DNA of 64,000 bases, from positions 42,779-106,778 of the forward strand of contig QNGE01000270.1 in the NCBI GenBank assembly GCA_008508345.1. Direction: 5' to 3'. Numbering within the stretch: the first letter of the stretch is position 1; every line of letters begins with the position of its first letter. The notes beneath the pieces were generated by a model. It saw nothing but the letters and a program-made list of their open reading frames with translations. It was not told where the DNA came from and did no database searches. The translations under genes and the position numbers were made by a program. Below are positions 1 to 13,100 of this stretch, piece after piece. This stretch comes from Paragonimus westermani (taxonomy: Eukaryota; Platyhelminthes; Trematoda; Plagiorchiida; Troglotrematidae).

Positions 1-1
1 C

Positions 2-480
2 GTTCGGGATGCGCGATCAATTGGTCAACTACTCACGTTGCACAGTTTGCGATTGTTGGGTCACGTGCTCCGTATGCCAGCTGAGCGTTTACCGTACCGG
101 GCATTATATACTGAGGGTACTAGCGATTGGATTAAACCGCGTGGTGGTCAAGCAACAACGTGGTCACGAAATATGAAGACCTTGACTGTTTCACTGAGCA
201 AAGTGGGCAGGCATCGCCTGCCTGGATGGGGTCCTCGTGATCACCCAAACCGCTGATTAGATACGCTATCCGAGATGGCGGTGTGTCGCAGTCAATGGCG
301 TACCTGTATCCATACCATTTCTAGTTCTTCCGCTTAGTCTTCTTTAATATTTGTTGACCTTCTTAATAACGTTTCTTTCTAGGATATTCCACATCACTGT
401 TGAGGTGAGTGACGGCCCGAGCAACAGTACGTTTGGTCAGGCTTATGGCTGTTATGATGATGATGATGATGATCAACTTT
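2..480 (+). mobile_element. RTE/SR2-like non-LTR retrotransposon, 3' end with (ATG)n tail
   Basis: From base 2 the frame reads ...LLTLHSLRLLGHVLRMPAER and later GGQATTW and RHRLPGWGPRDH. This is the C-terminal tail that follows the reverse transcriptase in trematode RTE (SR2-like) elements. A stop after 256 interrupts it where family members have W-L; the next residues, LDTLSEMA and SQWR, continue the match to about 320. About 130 bases of 3' UTR and a short (ATG)n run at 454-473 follow, the simple-repeat tail typical of RTE insertions. The rest of the element lies left of the window. Insertion is in the same orientation as the anoctamin gene. Confidence 0.85.
454..473 (+). repeat. (ATG)n microsatellite tail
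   Basis: Six tandem ATG triplets form the terminal simple repeat of the RTE-like insertion to the left. Confidence 0.8.
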
Positions 481-3400
481 CTGGTGGGGACATGTAGAAT
501 ATCCTGATATGCTCATATTGAAATGTTCCCTGAAGTAGAAAACTTTCACTTTATTGATCCTGTTTAGTAGATAGTCCAGTTAGTCAAACAGCGCATGCAG
601 TGTAGTCATATTAGAAGAGTATACTTACATTTCCATCTAAGTTTTAATCGTGGTTCCATGTCGTGTTAAACTGTTCGTTTTGGAATCATTTCACCCATAA
701 TGTGCCTCTATAGACTAATATGTTTCCTACGTTTCCTTGTCTGTGCTTTGTCGAATGTTGCCATTTTGCCAGACTATTCGTACAGTGCATGGTCTTTACA
801 TGAGATGACCTGCTCTTCTGCATTATCCTCATCAGATTTCATTTGATAGTGATCGTCTTTCACAGAACTGTGTAAGGGCACAAAACGCAGACTTGATTTG
901 AAATGATTCCATAAACAAAACAAACTTAAGTGAAAAATGTTCACAAAATGTGGATACCAAATAACTACCCAGTGTTGCCGGATTATAAGTGGTTTACAAA
1001 ACTTCGAAAGTTTATTTAGTCTTGTGAGTCGTTAAGTGGTTTTCACAAAACCTCACCTATCAAGCTGAGTTTACTCAACCTACCAGGTACTCACTTCATC
1101 AATAAAACATTGTACACACGCTTCGACAACACTGCGCTTAGTCACGTGGCACCTAACTGATCCGTAGGTCACAAAACTAGCTTGCCCCACTTTCTGTCCT
1201 CACAAAGGTGAAGTAGCTGAACTCCTCAAGTTCGTCCGTGATTTTGTGGTTGGCCTACCTCTCTCAGATATCCGTAACTCAGCACGATGTGCCTGTTTCG
1301 AACAAGTGGTATGACTGTCGCAATCTGCTTATGAATATATGAACACTTGCGGAAGTTCTATTTTTGTTGCTTGCCAGCGAATAGTGAAGTGTCACGTGTA
1401 TCACACAACCAGTGTGTATTTTCCTAGCTCATTGTCATTCAACTAATATTGAGCTATTCTGTGCGGAACTACCCACTAGTAGTCCTATATCAACGGTCAT
1501 TAATGTGGCTGTCCTGAAATCAAGATTCGGCAACGTACGCCTACCTCCTTAGTGGTTGTTCTGTGCTTCCGCAGTTTTTCTTGGTACGTCAATGATAGAT
1601 CTCAAGTCGCTGAAGAGAACCATGAACTTTTGATCCGATGCGTGTTGCATCAATGTTATTTTTGAATCTGCTGTGAAAGTACACACAAGCAACTTGACAA
1701 CGAAATTGCTATGAATATCGATCATTTCTTAATCCCAGACATATTACACTCTGTAATCACTAACCCAAGCACAAAATTTTCAGTATCTTTTCGCAGTATC
1801 AGAATCTTAACGAATCCTGAGCACATTCTACTAGTGCCTATTAGGCGAATGACTGTGAAACAATGTGAAAGTTTTCTTTATTTTAAATGTACACAAACAG
1901 ACAGAAAATCTTTGGGTTCCAATGTTTGTCCGGTCTTGTGACTCGATTCTTTGTTGAAAATATGAAAAGATTGCTAGCACAAATTCCCCTTGTTGGAGAT
2001 GGGTAAAACAAATTAATGAAAATTTGATTATATTGTTCTTGTCAGGAGCAGTTTTTTCTATTATAGATTGGATGAGTAGAGCTCACCAAGTGATTAGTAC
2101 CGAAAATTAATGACCGGCATTTCAGTAGCGTGAGTTCAATGTCGTCAAGCGGAATGGACTTTTCAGAACAAGGGAGGGAAAAAGTATTGACAGTAAACGA
2201 AGCAAGAAGGAGTAGCGTAGAGGCTTTCGGGGTTATCACTGTATTTTCGGGAGAACTGCATTTCGTAGTATGTCACCAACTGAGAGAATAAAAGTTTACT
2301 AAGTTGTTCTGTTCGAATCTCGTATACATTAGCACCTACTCAGTATATAATTGACCGGGATTCGATGCCTCTAATCCTACTGTCTGAACCCTATAAACAA
2401 TATAGTTTCACTTGAGCCGACACCACGTGACTTCAATTGCTCGTCTAACCAACAGTAGCTTTCGCAATAAGAAGAAATTCAAGTTGGAATATTCCAACAT
2501 CTGGTCAAAAAATGAAGGTGGATGAAGTGGTTTAGTTGCCAGGGGTGCTACTACGGCTAGTTGTTGATCCAGAGTAGAACAGCGAGTGAACAACATAGTC
2601 AGTAGTAGACGCCGTCTTCTTGTATCAACACATTCAGGATGTATCTTCCGCTTTTTTCTGCACAGTTGCACGGCAAAAATTTTGCTTTTTAACCAGATGC
2701 ACACGTTCTCAAAATACCAAATGTTTACACTGACCAGAATCTCTGGAACAGGTGAGGTCTCTCAACACAAAAAAATTACAGAAAGTTTTCTCAAACAGGG
2801 ATCGAAAAAACAAGTGTAAAAGAATGACTGAATATTGAAGACGAAATGGTATTCTGCCTGGCGAGTGGAAAGTAAAGAATGTTTACTCCATTATTTTAGA
2901 AAGGACCTGAACAGCGTACATTTCATTCTTCTCTATACAGTTTGATGCAGAATTTTGACTTCCCCGTTTTCAAGTTTCATGACTGCGACTGGTCCACTTT
3001 TGGTTCGTCTGTTTAGAAGAATTATTTAAACTCTTTCGCGTTTTCACTTGTTTCAGGAAAAATCCGACTTTGTGAGTTGCGAAATGACTAAACATAACAG
3101 GCAGACCTACAGTTATTCTGCGCACCGCACGCTTCTGGTTTTCGGCTAACTATAACGACACAACCGTAGTAACACATTGCTTTTGTGAGTTGGTAAATGC
3201 GCTACAAGTATGTTATGATCCGAATCTTGATTAACACCTCATTAGTGATCTGCTAGTAAGTAAAACTGCACTAATTGTTAGTAACCTATCACTGCAACCA
3301 AAAACTTTAGAAACTGAGCTGTCTGAAGATGCCTGCAACCGACCTCTCTACATTGCTCACTATGGGTTTCTGACCTCATTAATAGAGAACGTTGGAAAAC

Positions 3401-6400
3401 CATTCCAGCGGTTAAATAATATGCCATTATGATAACTTAAGCTGTCAACTTTTGGGATAGAACTTGAAGAGGTTCGAGACATCTCGACTGAATATGAGAA
3501 CAACGCTTGAATGGTTCTTCTGTAGTAGTTAACGCTACCTCACGTTTATAACCTGACTCGCCAATGCAGTGCATCTGAGAGACCAAGTGTATTATGTTGG
3601 TTTAAAAAGCATTCCGGTCATGGTAATTAAAAGGTACAAACGTAGGTTAAAAATGCTACAGATGCATGCCCATCCCAATTTAAAACACGAACTTAATTAT
3701 TTGGAGTGAAATGCCAGCAGCAGCAGCTCATGCCAGGAAAATATTGCCTGACTGTTTTGTTTACAAGAACATCAACTGTATCAGCATGACGCAGATGAGT
3801 TTCATACTAAACCGGTGCTTTCCAGGAGTATTTAAACAAAGTTTGGAGGTATCATGAAGGATTAGTATACCGATGTATTTTTTTTTTAGAGGGAAATAGA
3901 CCCAAAGAGGTGAATCACTTGTGAAAATCATTTTTACGATTAAAAATCTGCCATCTGTAGGAAGCCTCGAACAGCTTCAGCTATATACGCTGACCGCTTT
4001 CGAACTCAACTTTACAGACAGTTAGGAACGGTGTACTGACCTCAAATCTTATTTACTAGTCATTGTCAGGGCTGCTAAACGCACTAAGGCTACCAACCTG
4101 ATTGACTACTAGGTTATCAAGAGATGATCGTGGACACAGAGAATTTGTGAATGACAACCTTGATCCGTAACCCAAGAACTACCAGCACGAAATAGTACTG
4201 TGAACTGAAAAGTGTTAATGTCTGTGTACTCAAAGCCATTGTGAGCTGGTCATCAGTGGGAATGAGACCACTCAGATAATACGCAGCTGGCAAAGCACAA
4301 TACGGTTGAAATCTTGCAAAACAAAACTATACAGCGTCATCTAAGTAGTAGTTCCTTGCAAATTCTGTTTATACCATGAATTTATTACTGAGGCTTCCTG
4401 GGATTCACTTGCTAATGCATGAGCATAGCTCACATTTGACCTTATCCGTCGCTCTCACAAAGAGTCCAAGTGACGCAGAGAAACGATTTGCTAGTTTCGC
4501 TCTTGTAAGAGCTCGTCAGTAGTGACTGTCGTTGACACAACCGGCAGCATCACTCATAGACAAAACTGGTTGACTGTTCAGATTAGAAAAATCGGTGACG
4601 CCCAACGTAAGTTAAGTTGTACAGTGGACCACACGGTTGCCTAATGAGAACAGGGAGTGCCGCGGTAATCCCGATCATGGCAAGAAAACTAGTTAATGAG
4701 AATGATAGCGAACCTGGAGGCTAGACATTCTGCATGAGTTGAATTAAATTCGCAATTTCTCGAACAGAGTTCATTGTGGCTCAATTTAAGCATCTAGGTG
4801 GGTATTGGTATGTTCGTCGAGCTTGGCATTTGGATTGCAAACGTTTCATCACCAAGCGAGATTATGTCATCATCAGCGTCATCCTAGTGAAGCTCCCAAC
4901 TGCGTCCTTTAAACCTGTCAGAATGTTAAGTACTGAAGAAGCGCAGCTCCATTATTCTATGTGAATGTTCGCACTTTACTGAACTGGATACAGCAAGCAA
5001 ACGTCAGCGAACCTTGAGGATGGCACGGTCATCAACGTTTGAAAAGTGCAGTAAGCCGCATGTTGACATACAAGCGGACTGGCTTAAAACTGAACCAATA
5101 GTATCACTGCCCATTCCGACGATTCGTGCATTTTCAGAAACTGAAAGTAATGGGGAAATTTCAAGCATAAACTCTCATTGAGATGGTCGATTGCTGACAC
5201 TGAAAGGAGTAAGTTTTGGTTACAGAATCACGATTTCGAAAACATCCGGCAAAAAGAAAGCCATCGTAGAAATGCTGAATAGTCATCAAGCAAAGAAAGA
5301 CCTTTTTAGGATAGACAGAATTAAATTCAATCCCAGTTAGAGGCGGTTTGTGCGAAGCGACCCAAAATTGCGAATGCGAGCAGTTGCAGCTAGAATATGC
5401 ACGTACCTGGTGTAATTGATGAATGTAGTATGGCGGACCACGTGCTCAAGCAAGCTCATTTTACAACAATGGAGTAGATGCCAGCTGACTAAGGTGCATA
5501 AACCAACTTGCCCGTTCTCTAGTAGTCACTGAATATACTTACATCCGGGTGTGAAAGCGACAACCAATGCGTTATCGTTTGGGTAATCAAGCCCTGCGAC
5601 CAGCTCAGTATTCTCCAGCGCTCATTCTCATCGAGAGAATTTGGGACTTTGTGGGTAAGAGTGCGAAATGTCATTCCGAAAAGGCGCTGCATAAGAACTT
5701 GGAACCATAAAGCTGAATATTGCCGTACTGTGTTATGTTTTAAATATCTACCAACAGTGATACATGTGTACGCGTTTCTGTTTTTCACATTGTTAGGTAG
5801 GGTCTTTAAAGCGTGGGTAGGTGAACTCCTGTAACCAGTTCAGAACAGGTGCAAAATACAAGGTGACCGAGCCCAGCCAGTCAATCGGTCAAGTTCGGTG
5901 TTGCGTTGAAGCCGGCTGGTCATTTCTATTGCAATTCCGTTTGGTTTGTACAGAATAAAACGCGGCATATATTCCGTTCACTTTCAACAATTCAGGGGTC
6001 TGCAACCGCTGACCACTAACAGACATAGTGACATCATAGCCAAATTCGCTAACTGCAGCTCGTCAATGACTTCAACAACTCGTTACTCGGTTTCAGCCAC
6101 AACCAGGCTGTCACAGTTCTTGCTGCGTCACTCATCTTCACATCGTTGCGTATACTGCATTCTATCTGGAGGGAGGATTACAATCAGACTTCTGTCTCAA
6201 CCAAATTAGATGCCTAAACTGAGCCACGGTGAACTCCACTTGGTCCATAGAGGAAGTAGCTCACACAAACTATATTGCGCTTCTTTTCTAAGAAGGCTTA
6301 CCCGGGAGTCCGTTTGATTGTGAAAGACGCAGGCAAACATGATGGATGTCCATAGTATATCAACCCATTCTTTGACTAGGTATTTTCGGTGTGAATTAAA

Positions 6401-6979
6401 AAATATATAACTAAACCTGGAAACGAAATTTCACATCGGACTCACGGTTCAGGTGAAGAAGTGTGCACAGTCATTTGTAGTTTAAAACATACTAGTTTAG
6501 TTGCAAACGTCCGAATGTGTGATGGCTTACTTGCTTTCAAACGTATGCTATCAGTGCGCTTTCATCTCATTTCGTAACTCGCTTATTTGACCAACCATTC
6601 ATAAATGAAACATTTTTACCGGAATAGCGTAACTTCGTTCTGTGGGCGGAAAATGTTGATATATCAAACGTACATGAATCGGTGACATTAGTTTCCCAAC
6701 TCAAACTGTCGTTGTTGGATCACATTCATCTTCTTGACAAACAGTTCGACTGGACAGTGATTAGTGAAAACTTGCACAGAATTAGAAGACAAGGGTTGAA
6801 AAACTAGTGTGACTAATAGTGTGATTCGGGTTGTCACATACATCTGATTATCGCAAAATTTCATCCATCTTTAACGATACCTTTTGGCCAGTTTGAAAAC
6901 CAGTTTGAAACCGACTGTCTGACCGTTATTTTTTTTATAAACGATATTGTTTTTTTTCAATTTTATATCTCATACACAG
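481..6979. other. Upstream region without a recognised exon
   Basis: I find no convincing earlier anoctamin exon here; the longest open frames (60-98 codons) show no family motif. A diverged hammerhead repeat copy lies at 4431-4560, and a short (CAG)n stretch at 3716-3730. The region is probably intron or 5' flank of the anoctamin gene. Confidence 0.5.
4431..4560 (-). repeat. Diverged SM-alpha-like hammerhead repeat copy
   Basis: The - strand carries CUGACGA, then a perfect 5-bp stem II with loop (GCUCU-UACA-AGAGC, 4499-4512), then GAAAC. This is the same hammerhead core as the 11.5 kb repeat. Flanking words are shared with that repeat (ctcacatttga at 4431). Stem III and the 3' strand of stem I have drifted and no longer pair, so self-cleavage is unlikely. 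No tRNA-like boxes are recognisable beside it. Confidence 0.7.
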
Positions 6980-7119
6980 AAAGTGCATACAACGCAAATG
7001 TCAAATTGGTCTGCTTCCGTGTTTAGAATGCTTCACATTCCAAATATAATGATCCAAGATGTTCCCAATGCGCCAACAGAGCATTATACTTGTCAATTCA
7101 AAAAGGCGAAGATTGAACG
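6980..7119 (+). CDS. Anoctamin exon A (end of cytosolic N-terminal domain)
   Basis: The exon is open in the frame that ends [14 protein letters not shown], with its last codon split as CG|A by the donor gtaagt. The A that opens the next exon restores Arg, and the following FLGSGDQ continues the family pattern (an aromatic-x-C/A-x-F block, then R-F-x-I/L before the helices of the dimerisation domain). Acceptor choice is uncertain. I prefer the AG at 6978-6979 after a long T-rich tract, but a second AG at 7025-7026 would give a shorter exon starting at 7027. This is the least conserved of the seven exons, and it rests mainly on the phase match and the terminal motif. Confidence 0.72.
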
Positions 7120-10100
7120 GTAAGTGATTTCTGATTGAATAATTGAATAAACAAGCGAACTAAAACTTTCAAAATATACAAGAATCGATAGGTTTTTGAA
7201 CTCATTACTTTTAAACTGAACGTGCAAGCTTTGTTAGAATTCTATGGTATGTGTAGTCTGGTAATCTGTAAGCCAACTGGTGTAGATCCAGAAAATTGGA
7301 AGAATGGACTGAAGAATGTACAGCCTGTGCTAATTTGATGGTTGTACAACAAACAAAGGTTCTTCACGCATCACTCTGGTTACTTCCACTCTCTTAACTT
7401 GACCGTGCAAGTATTTTGAAGGTTGACTGCAGCTTGTAGCTTGAATCGAATGAATTCGGTGGTTTGAGATTTCAGTTTGTCTCGTCTTTCTTAATCAACT
7501 TGACGAGTAGCAACCTTAATCCAAAAATCAAATAACCACCCATTTCAATATGTCTATGAAACATGAACGGACTTTTGGATTTGTCTTGGGAATATACAAA
7601 TATATGCATTTGGAAAATTGAGGAGAATTGAATCTCCAGTCATCAGTTGGTAACTTGTGTTCACTTCGTCATTGTAGATAGAAGATATCCACCTCGGATT
7701 GCCCTCTTGATATTTTGTGTTGTTGGCGAACTTGTTCTTTTTGTAAACTGTGAATGAAGACTTCAGTTGTTTGCCAAAAAGGGATGTGGCAGATCTGAAA
7801 AGAGAGCAAGCGCTTTAACGGTTGAACCACAAGGCCAGGCAAAGGGCTCAGCAATTTTGTGTATTACTCAATCCATCTTATGGACCAGGAAACTGCTGAG
7901 ATAGGCCTTCTGAAACACCTGGCATGAAGTGACCGCTTAACGTTGCATAGCATTTTGGCTGTCTTTGTTATCTTAAATTTATCCCAAAATTATTCCTGAT
8001 TTCATAGCGGTTTTCGCATCCCGATACATTTTTCGGCTAGTCTCTTTCCTAAAGTACCGCGTGACTAGTGCATTAAGTACCACTCCAGAGAAACGAGTCA
8101 CCGTATTGAAACTCTCAGTCATGATGTTGTGTGGGTGGTTCCCAGATTAGTCTATTCATATCGAGAGTAGAAACAACACATCTCTTTCTTACTCCACTCT
8201 TGAGCCGGAATTAAACCATTGGTCCGATCGAGAATATAAGCTACTCTCTGGTAAGAGCGAAAATCAAGTCAGAAGCTTCGTTTCGAAATAGACCAACCTA
8301 CCTCATTACAAAGGTGGTAACCGCGAACGAGTATCGGTAACGTTCAGTTTATCCGAACCTTCCAGGCTCAAACTGCTAACGGATTTTGATTTGACCGAAA
8401 CAATCAGGACAGGCATGGCGATAGATAAGCACATTTCATGCTAATCCACCAGTACCAGAGCTGTAATGCTGAGAACTGAATTGGAATTTGTGGCCTTTTA
8501 TGATCTGCCGATTACTTATCCGACCCTTGGTCGTTTTTTGATGAAAACGCTTTACGTTACTGCACCTTGAGTACATAAAAACTTTGACAGTAAAAAATGC
8601 GTGCTTATATCACCGTTCATGTTACAATTATCTTGTTCGAAATTTCGAAAGGAATTACGTATTTTGTATTGCCATCTTATTTTTTAACTGCTAAGCAAAC
8701 GGCTCATAAAAAACAGTCAAGATTTATTATGAAAGACGGCTGATTCATCTTGGGACATTTCCCTTCACGATAAATTGTTAATAGCACGGATAAGCTTGGG
8801 TCGGTATTGAGATGAAACGTGTAGCAAACAAGCTTGTCCTCACCGCTTCCAATTGTGCACAGTCGAATCATCTCGAATAAGTTGTTGATCACTTCCTCGC
8901 TGCTTACTGTCTTACTTTGATTAATATTTACTATGATACGAATTCATATTAGGTTCATATCATGAAAAAAGCCCATCATTATTCCCCTGACTTCACATTT
9001 GAATTGGGCGATGTGTCCATTTTGATTGAACATCTTGAAGTTTGACCAAAAACATCTTTTTATTGTTGAGTCACAACCACATGCGACCGCTTTATTTCGA
9101 GCTTGAAAGTCGTGTGAAATACTGGTGGGAATACTTACTGGTGCTGTCAGGAAACGTTAGCGTTGCTTTGAATAGTTAGTGTTGTTGCCATGCACTTTGA
9201 CTAACTCGAAAATCCATCCTGCCCATTTGATGAAGTGTGTAATGTGTATGTGTGATGCAGATGTGGTTGCTAGTCTTCATCACAGTTCGTCCAACACTAG
9301 TGAACTCAGACGCAAGCGTTCGCTCTGTTAGATTTCAACCAAATTTGACTCAACCATTTTGGATAGAGCATGAACCCACTGATCACGCCGTCCTGAAAAT
9401 GGAGTGGAAGATAAACTTCCTTAGAACTAGTTGGTCACTGTTGATTACCACCATCTTCCCGAAGGCATCAGTGATTAGTTTCGGTGGCCCAATGCAGCAA
9501 CATGAGCAGCTTTGCATCACGATACCACAAGATGAACTTCGAATCGTTAGTCAAAATAACCTAACCCCACACACGAGGACCGCATGTTCACCGTTTAATG
9601 GTCAAATCCTATCCGGGCTCTTTATAGGTTACAGTTAAAAGTGCAGTATCTCTCAGACACCTAGAACATACGTCACTGTTTTCCAAACGTTGTCATAGTG
9701 CATGCGGGAAAGTTGAAAACCAACATAACCTGTGGAACCTTGTTTTAGAGACATACGGATTTTCCCCCACAGTCAGTCCTCCATGTGGATAGTCTATTTC
9801 GGATGTTCATCTCCAATTAGATGTGTGACTTGTCTTTCCGTTCACTCGATTTATGTTCTTACTTCTTTTACCCACTCACTTGAGGACCTATTATCTGAAA
9901 TTTGTTGACCTCTGCATTAAAAAAATATTCGGTACGGTCTACACCTGGGACCAGTTGTCAAAACGGAGACGCTATAGGTATCTCGTTTTCCCTTGACGCG
10001 ACTCAATTCTGATCATGTACGGTATGCATTACATGACTGTTATTCGCCAAATATTGAGTCACGTGAGCAGTGCTTACTGCCTCATTATTCCACCTGCTAG

Positions 10101-13100
10101 TATATGCCAGTAAGATTTGTCTCAGAAGTTCCGCATTATTTCCTGAGCTTCTGCGTATGCTGAAAAGATGTACACTTATTTCAAACGGTCAGCTAACAAC
10201 CTGGTTTGACTACCGTTCACATCCATCAATTGACCAAACGTGTATCACATAGACAACCGGTTACAATTTCCAATCGTACCATCATGCTATTTATCGTATG
10301 AGCAAATCAGCCTTAGAGAAACGGTGTGACGATTAAAGCCGAATTCTGTTGTGATATCATGCATTTCCGAAACTGCCTGTCATGTCCGCAGACTGTGGGC
10401 TGTAAACATCTTGTTTGTACGTGTTTGGTAGAAGTGGGTTACAGAAACCACAACTTTCCGAAAAATATTTGGAAAATAAAACGGTTCACATTTGTCAATA
10501 CTCATTTGTCCCCCGAACTACTGTTAACAGTTAACTGGGTAAAACAGCAATGCTTAAACGTCCAACAAAATGATATGATGGCCTTCATTTTGTTGTCTAC
10601 ATTTTAAACAACATTAAACAGTGAGTCTTTCAAAGTGGACCACTCAAACGAGGCCGTGGCCTCTTCCGTGGTTTGTCCCCAGTCTGTAGTCTTTAAATAC
10701 AGCGCCCCGATCCATCGATGGCCTACTTTGAGAACCACTAGTCCATTGGACACGGACTCAGTTAGTAATATAAAGTTTGTCTGTTTGTATCTCGTTCTGA
10801 TTGGCTATGCTCAGTTTGAAACAGTTCATTCCCTTCAGAAGTTTGAACAAAACGGTTAGAACAGGAAAACTGGTAGATGTAAGCATTTCGTATTGACTCG
10901 TCAGTACAAAATTTGCAATAACATGAAACGGGTTTTTTTATCGAGCAGTTAGAGAGCACGGCGGATAGTCAATCGGTGGTTTAGGAAAGGTCACTACGTC
11001 CAGGGAAGGGTCAAGTTTACGAGCAATTGTTTCTGAACACACAAGTTCGGCTTCAGTCGATTGATTGCGACCGCCTCAGCAAACCGTAAGTACCTTGGAT
11101 TCGAGCGACGCAATAGGATTCTGAATGCACAAATTGGGTCGATAACGTGACCAGTGGTCAGGACGTATCTTGTGACTGCGGACACTGGTTGCTTGCGTGT
11201 TTCAACCACATTGTCGTTCTTTCGTAATACAGAGCTCTGCACCCATTTAGGCAAATGTTCCTTCACTCCGGAGACCAAGCACCTGTCGGTTCTGCCTATG
11301 TAACTTTCATTGCAGTTACATGTAAATTGGTAGATACAATGTGAGGTGGCACCGATAGGCTGATCTCCTTTGATTGAAGGGACAGGCAGTTTTTGGGTCC
11401 GGGCTAATACACGGAGTTCCGCTGCTCAGTTTGATCAAGCAACGATGGGACCAAGTAATTAATGTGGTTACTGAGTAGTCGAGGATTTAGCTTATTTTCA
11501 AGTTGACCATCACTCACATTTGATCGCAGCCTTCGCATTCAGATAGACATTCCAGCCAGCCTCTTTCGAAAAGAGGCACTAGACTCGAGTTTCGCTCTCA
11601 TTAGAGCTCGTCAGTAGTGCATATCCTTGCCACGGCCGGGATTTGAACTCCGGACATTCCAATCACGAGGAAACCCTGTTAACCATTGCGCCATTCACCT
11701 CACACAGGGCACGACCGAATTATCATATCTGAACGCTCAGTCACTCTCGCTTGTGAGCAAAGATCAGGTTGCGCGATGGTCTCGAGAGGAGACAGTAATT
11801 GTCCTGTTAACTCCAATCGATCACCCCGCGATTAGGACTTCCGAGACAGGTCGAGATCACAGAACTCATTAAACCTGTAAGGCGATATTTTAGGTTACCG
11901 ATGAGTAGTCGGGGATTTGATTTATTTTCAATTTGACCATCACTCACATTTGATCACAGCTTCCACATTCAGATAGACTTTCCAGCCAGCCTCTTTAGAA
12001 AAGAAGCACTAGACTCGAGTTTCGCTCTCATCAATGTGGGTTTGATGGTGAGCGTCACAACAGCCTTCATTATACCCCTTTTTCTATGCTAACTTAATCT
12101 ACCGCGTTCGTCTTTGCCCGGTGGCTACCGAGTTTTAGTTAACTTTGAACGTGCAATGGGATCACTGCGTACGATTTTCTCGTGGTTCGGTAGACCGAAA
12201 GGCATAACGGCTTGATGAATCCCCGTAGGATGCGAATGTACACGTGCGAATACGCTTTTCAGCTTGACTAACTTGTTTACTGATGAACGATTGCACAAGG
12301 TGTTCGGTTTTTGTAGGTTCACTGCATGATGACCAAACGGTGAAACGAACGAGTGTCACATATCGGGCTTTGGTGAAATATTTCACTAAAAATTCCCCTC
12401 CGGGGTTTCCTGCTGAGCGAAATTCTGGCTTAAATTAAAAAGCCTTATTAAGTTGGGGTCGACGGACGGAAAGGAAGGAGCCTTTGGGGTTGTGATCAAC
12501 GAAATATGTCCCACAATGTTTCGTTGTTAAGTAATACATAAAGCGAAACTTCAGGTTGTATAATGATTCCTTGTAAAATTATGGTATAAATGGTGACCCG
12601 CTTAGCTCAGTGATGAATCGCTGAAGACAAGCTTGCTTGTTACACCGTACTTTTTCCAGTATGCACTGTCTGACAGTAGTAACAGTTTTTGTGTTTACCT
12701 ACCGATTTACTCATTAGCAGTTTGAATAAAACACAAACCGTTCACTTTAGAGGCCGTGTGGTATTGTGCGGCTGGTTGATTATGGATTAGTTGAAGTACG
12801 CGGTAAGTCAGCCCTTACCTTAAATCATACTGTAGAACGCGGGGAGAAAAGTACAACGTTGCGAATTAAAATACACTGTTAATTCCGGCTCGTTCCAAAC
12901 ACTCAGAGTGATTAGCTTCTAAAGCTGAGGGACTTTGAATACGTATGTTGGTCAACTTCGAGTAGAATGACACAACGTGATGGGTTCGGATATTCCCGAA
13001 GCCAAAAATGAGCTCACCGTTTAAGAACAAACAATCGATAAGTTGGTTTTTTGGTAGTCTGACCTACCGTTTCCTTACAAGTTTGTCTTAATTACAAACG

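Larger units (their letters stand above)
11465..12040 (-). repeat. tRNA-derived SINE-like repeat with hammerhead (SM-alpha-like), dimeric
   Basis: On the - strand there is an RNA polymerase III A box (TGGCGCAATGG, 11683-11693) and a B box (AGTTCAAATCC, 11639-11649), then a complete hammerhead (11576-11620), a hairpin-forming CCTCTTTTCGAAAGAGG, and a 3' part ending near 11465. The same 3' part, including half a hammerhead, recurs at 11885-12030. Equivalent points are 430 bp apart, so this is a head-to-tail dimer with a first unit cut inside stem II of its ribozyme. The layout is that of schistosome SM-alpha repeats, whose tRNA-like promoter drives a self-cleaving RNA. It is non-coding and depends on other elements to move. 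Confidence 0.85.
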
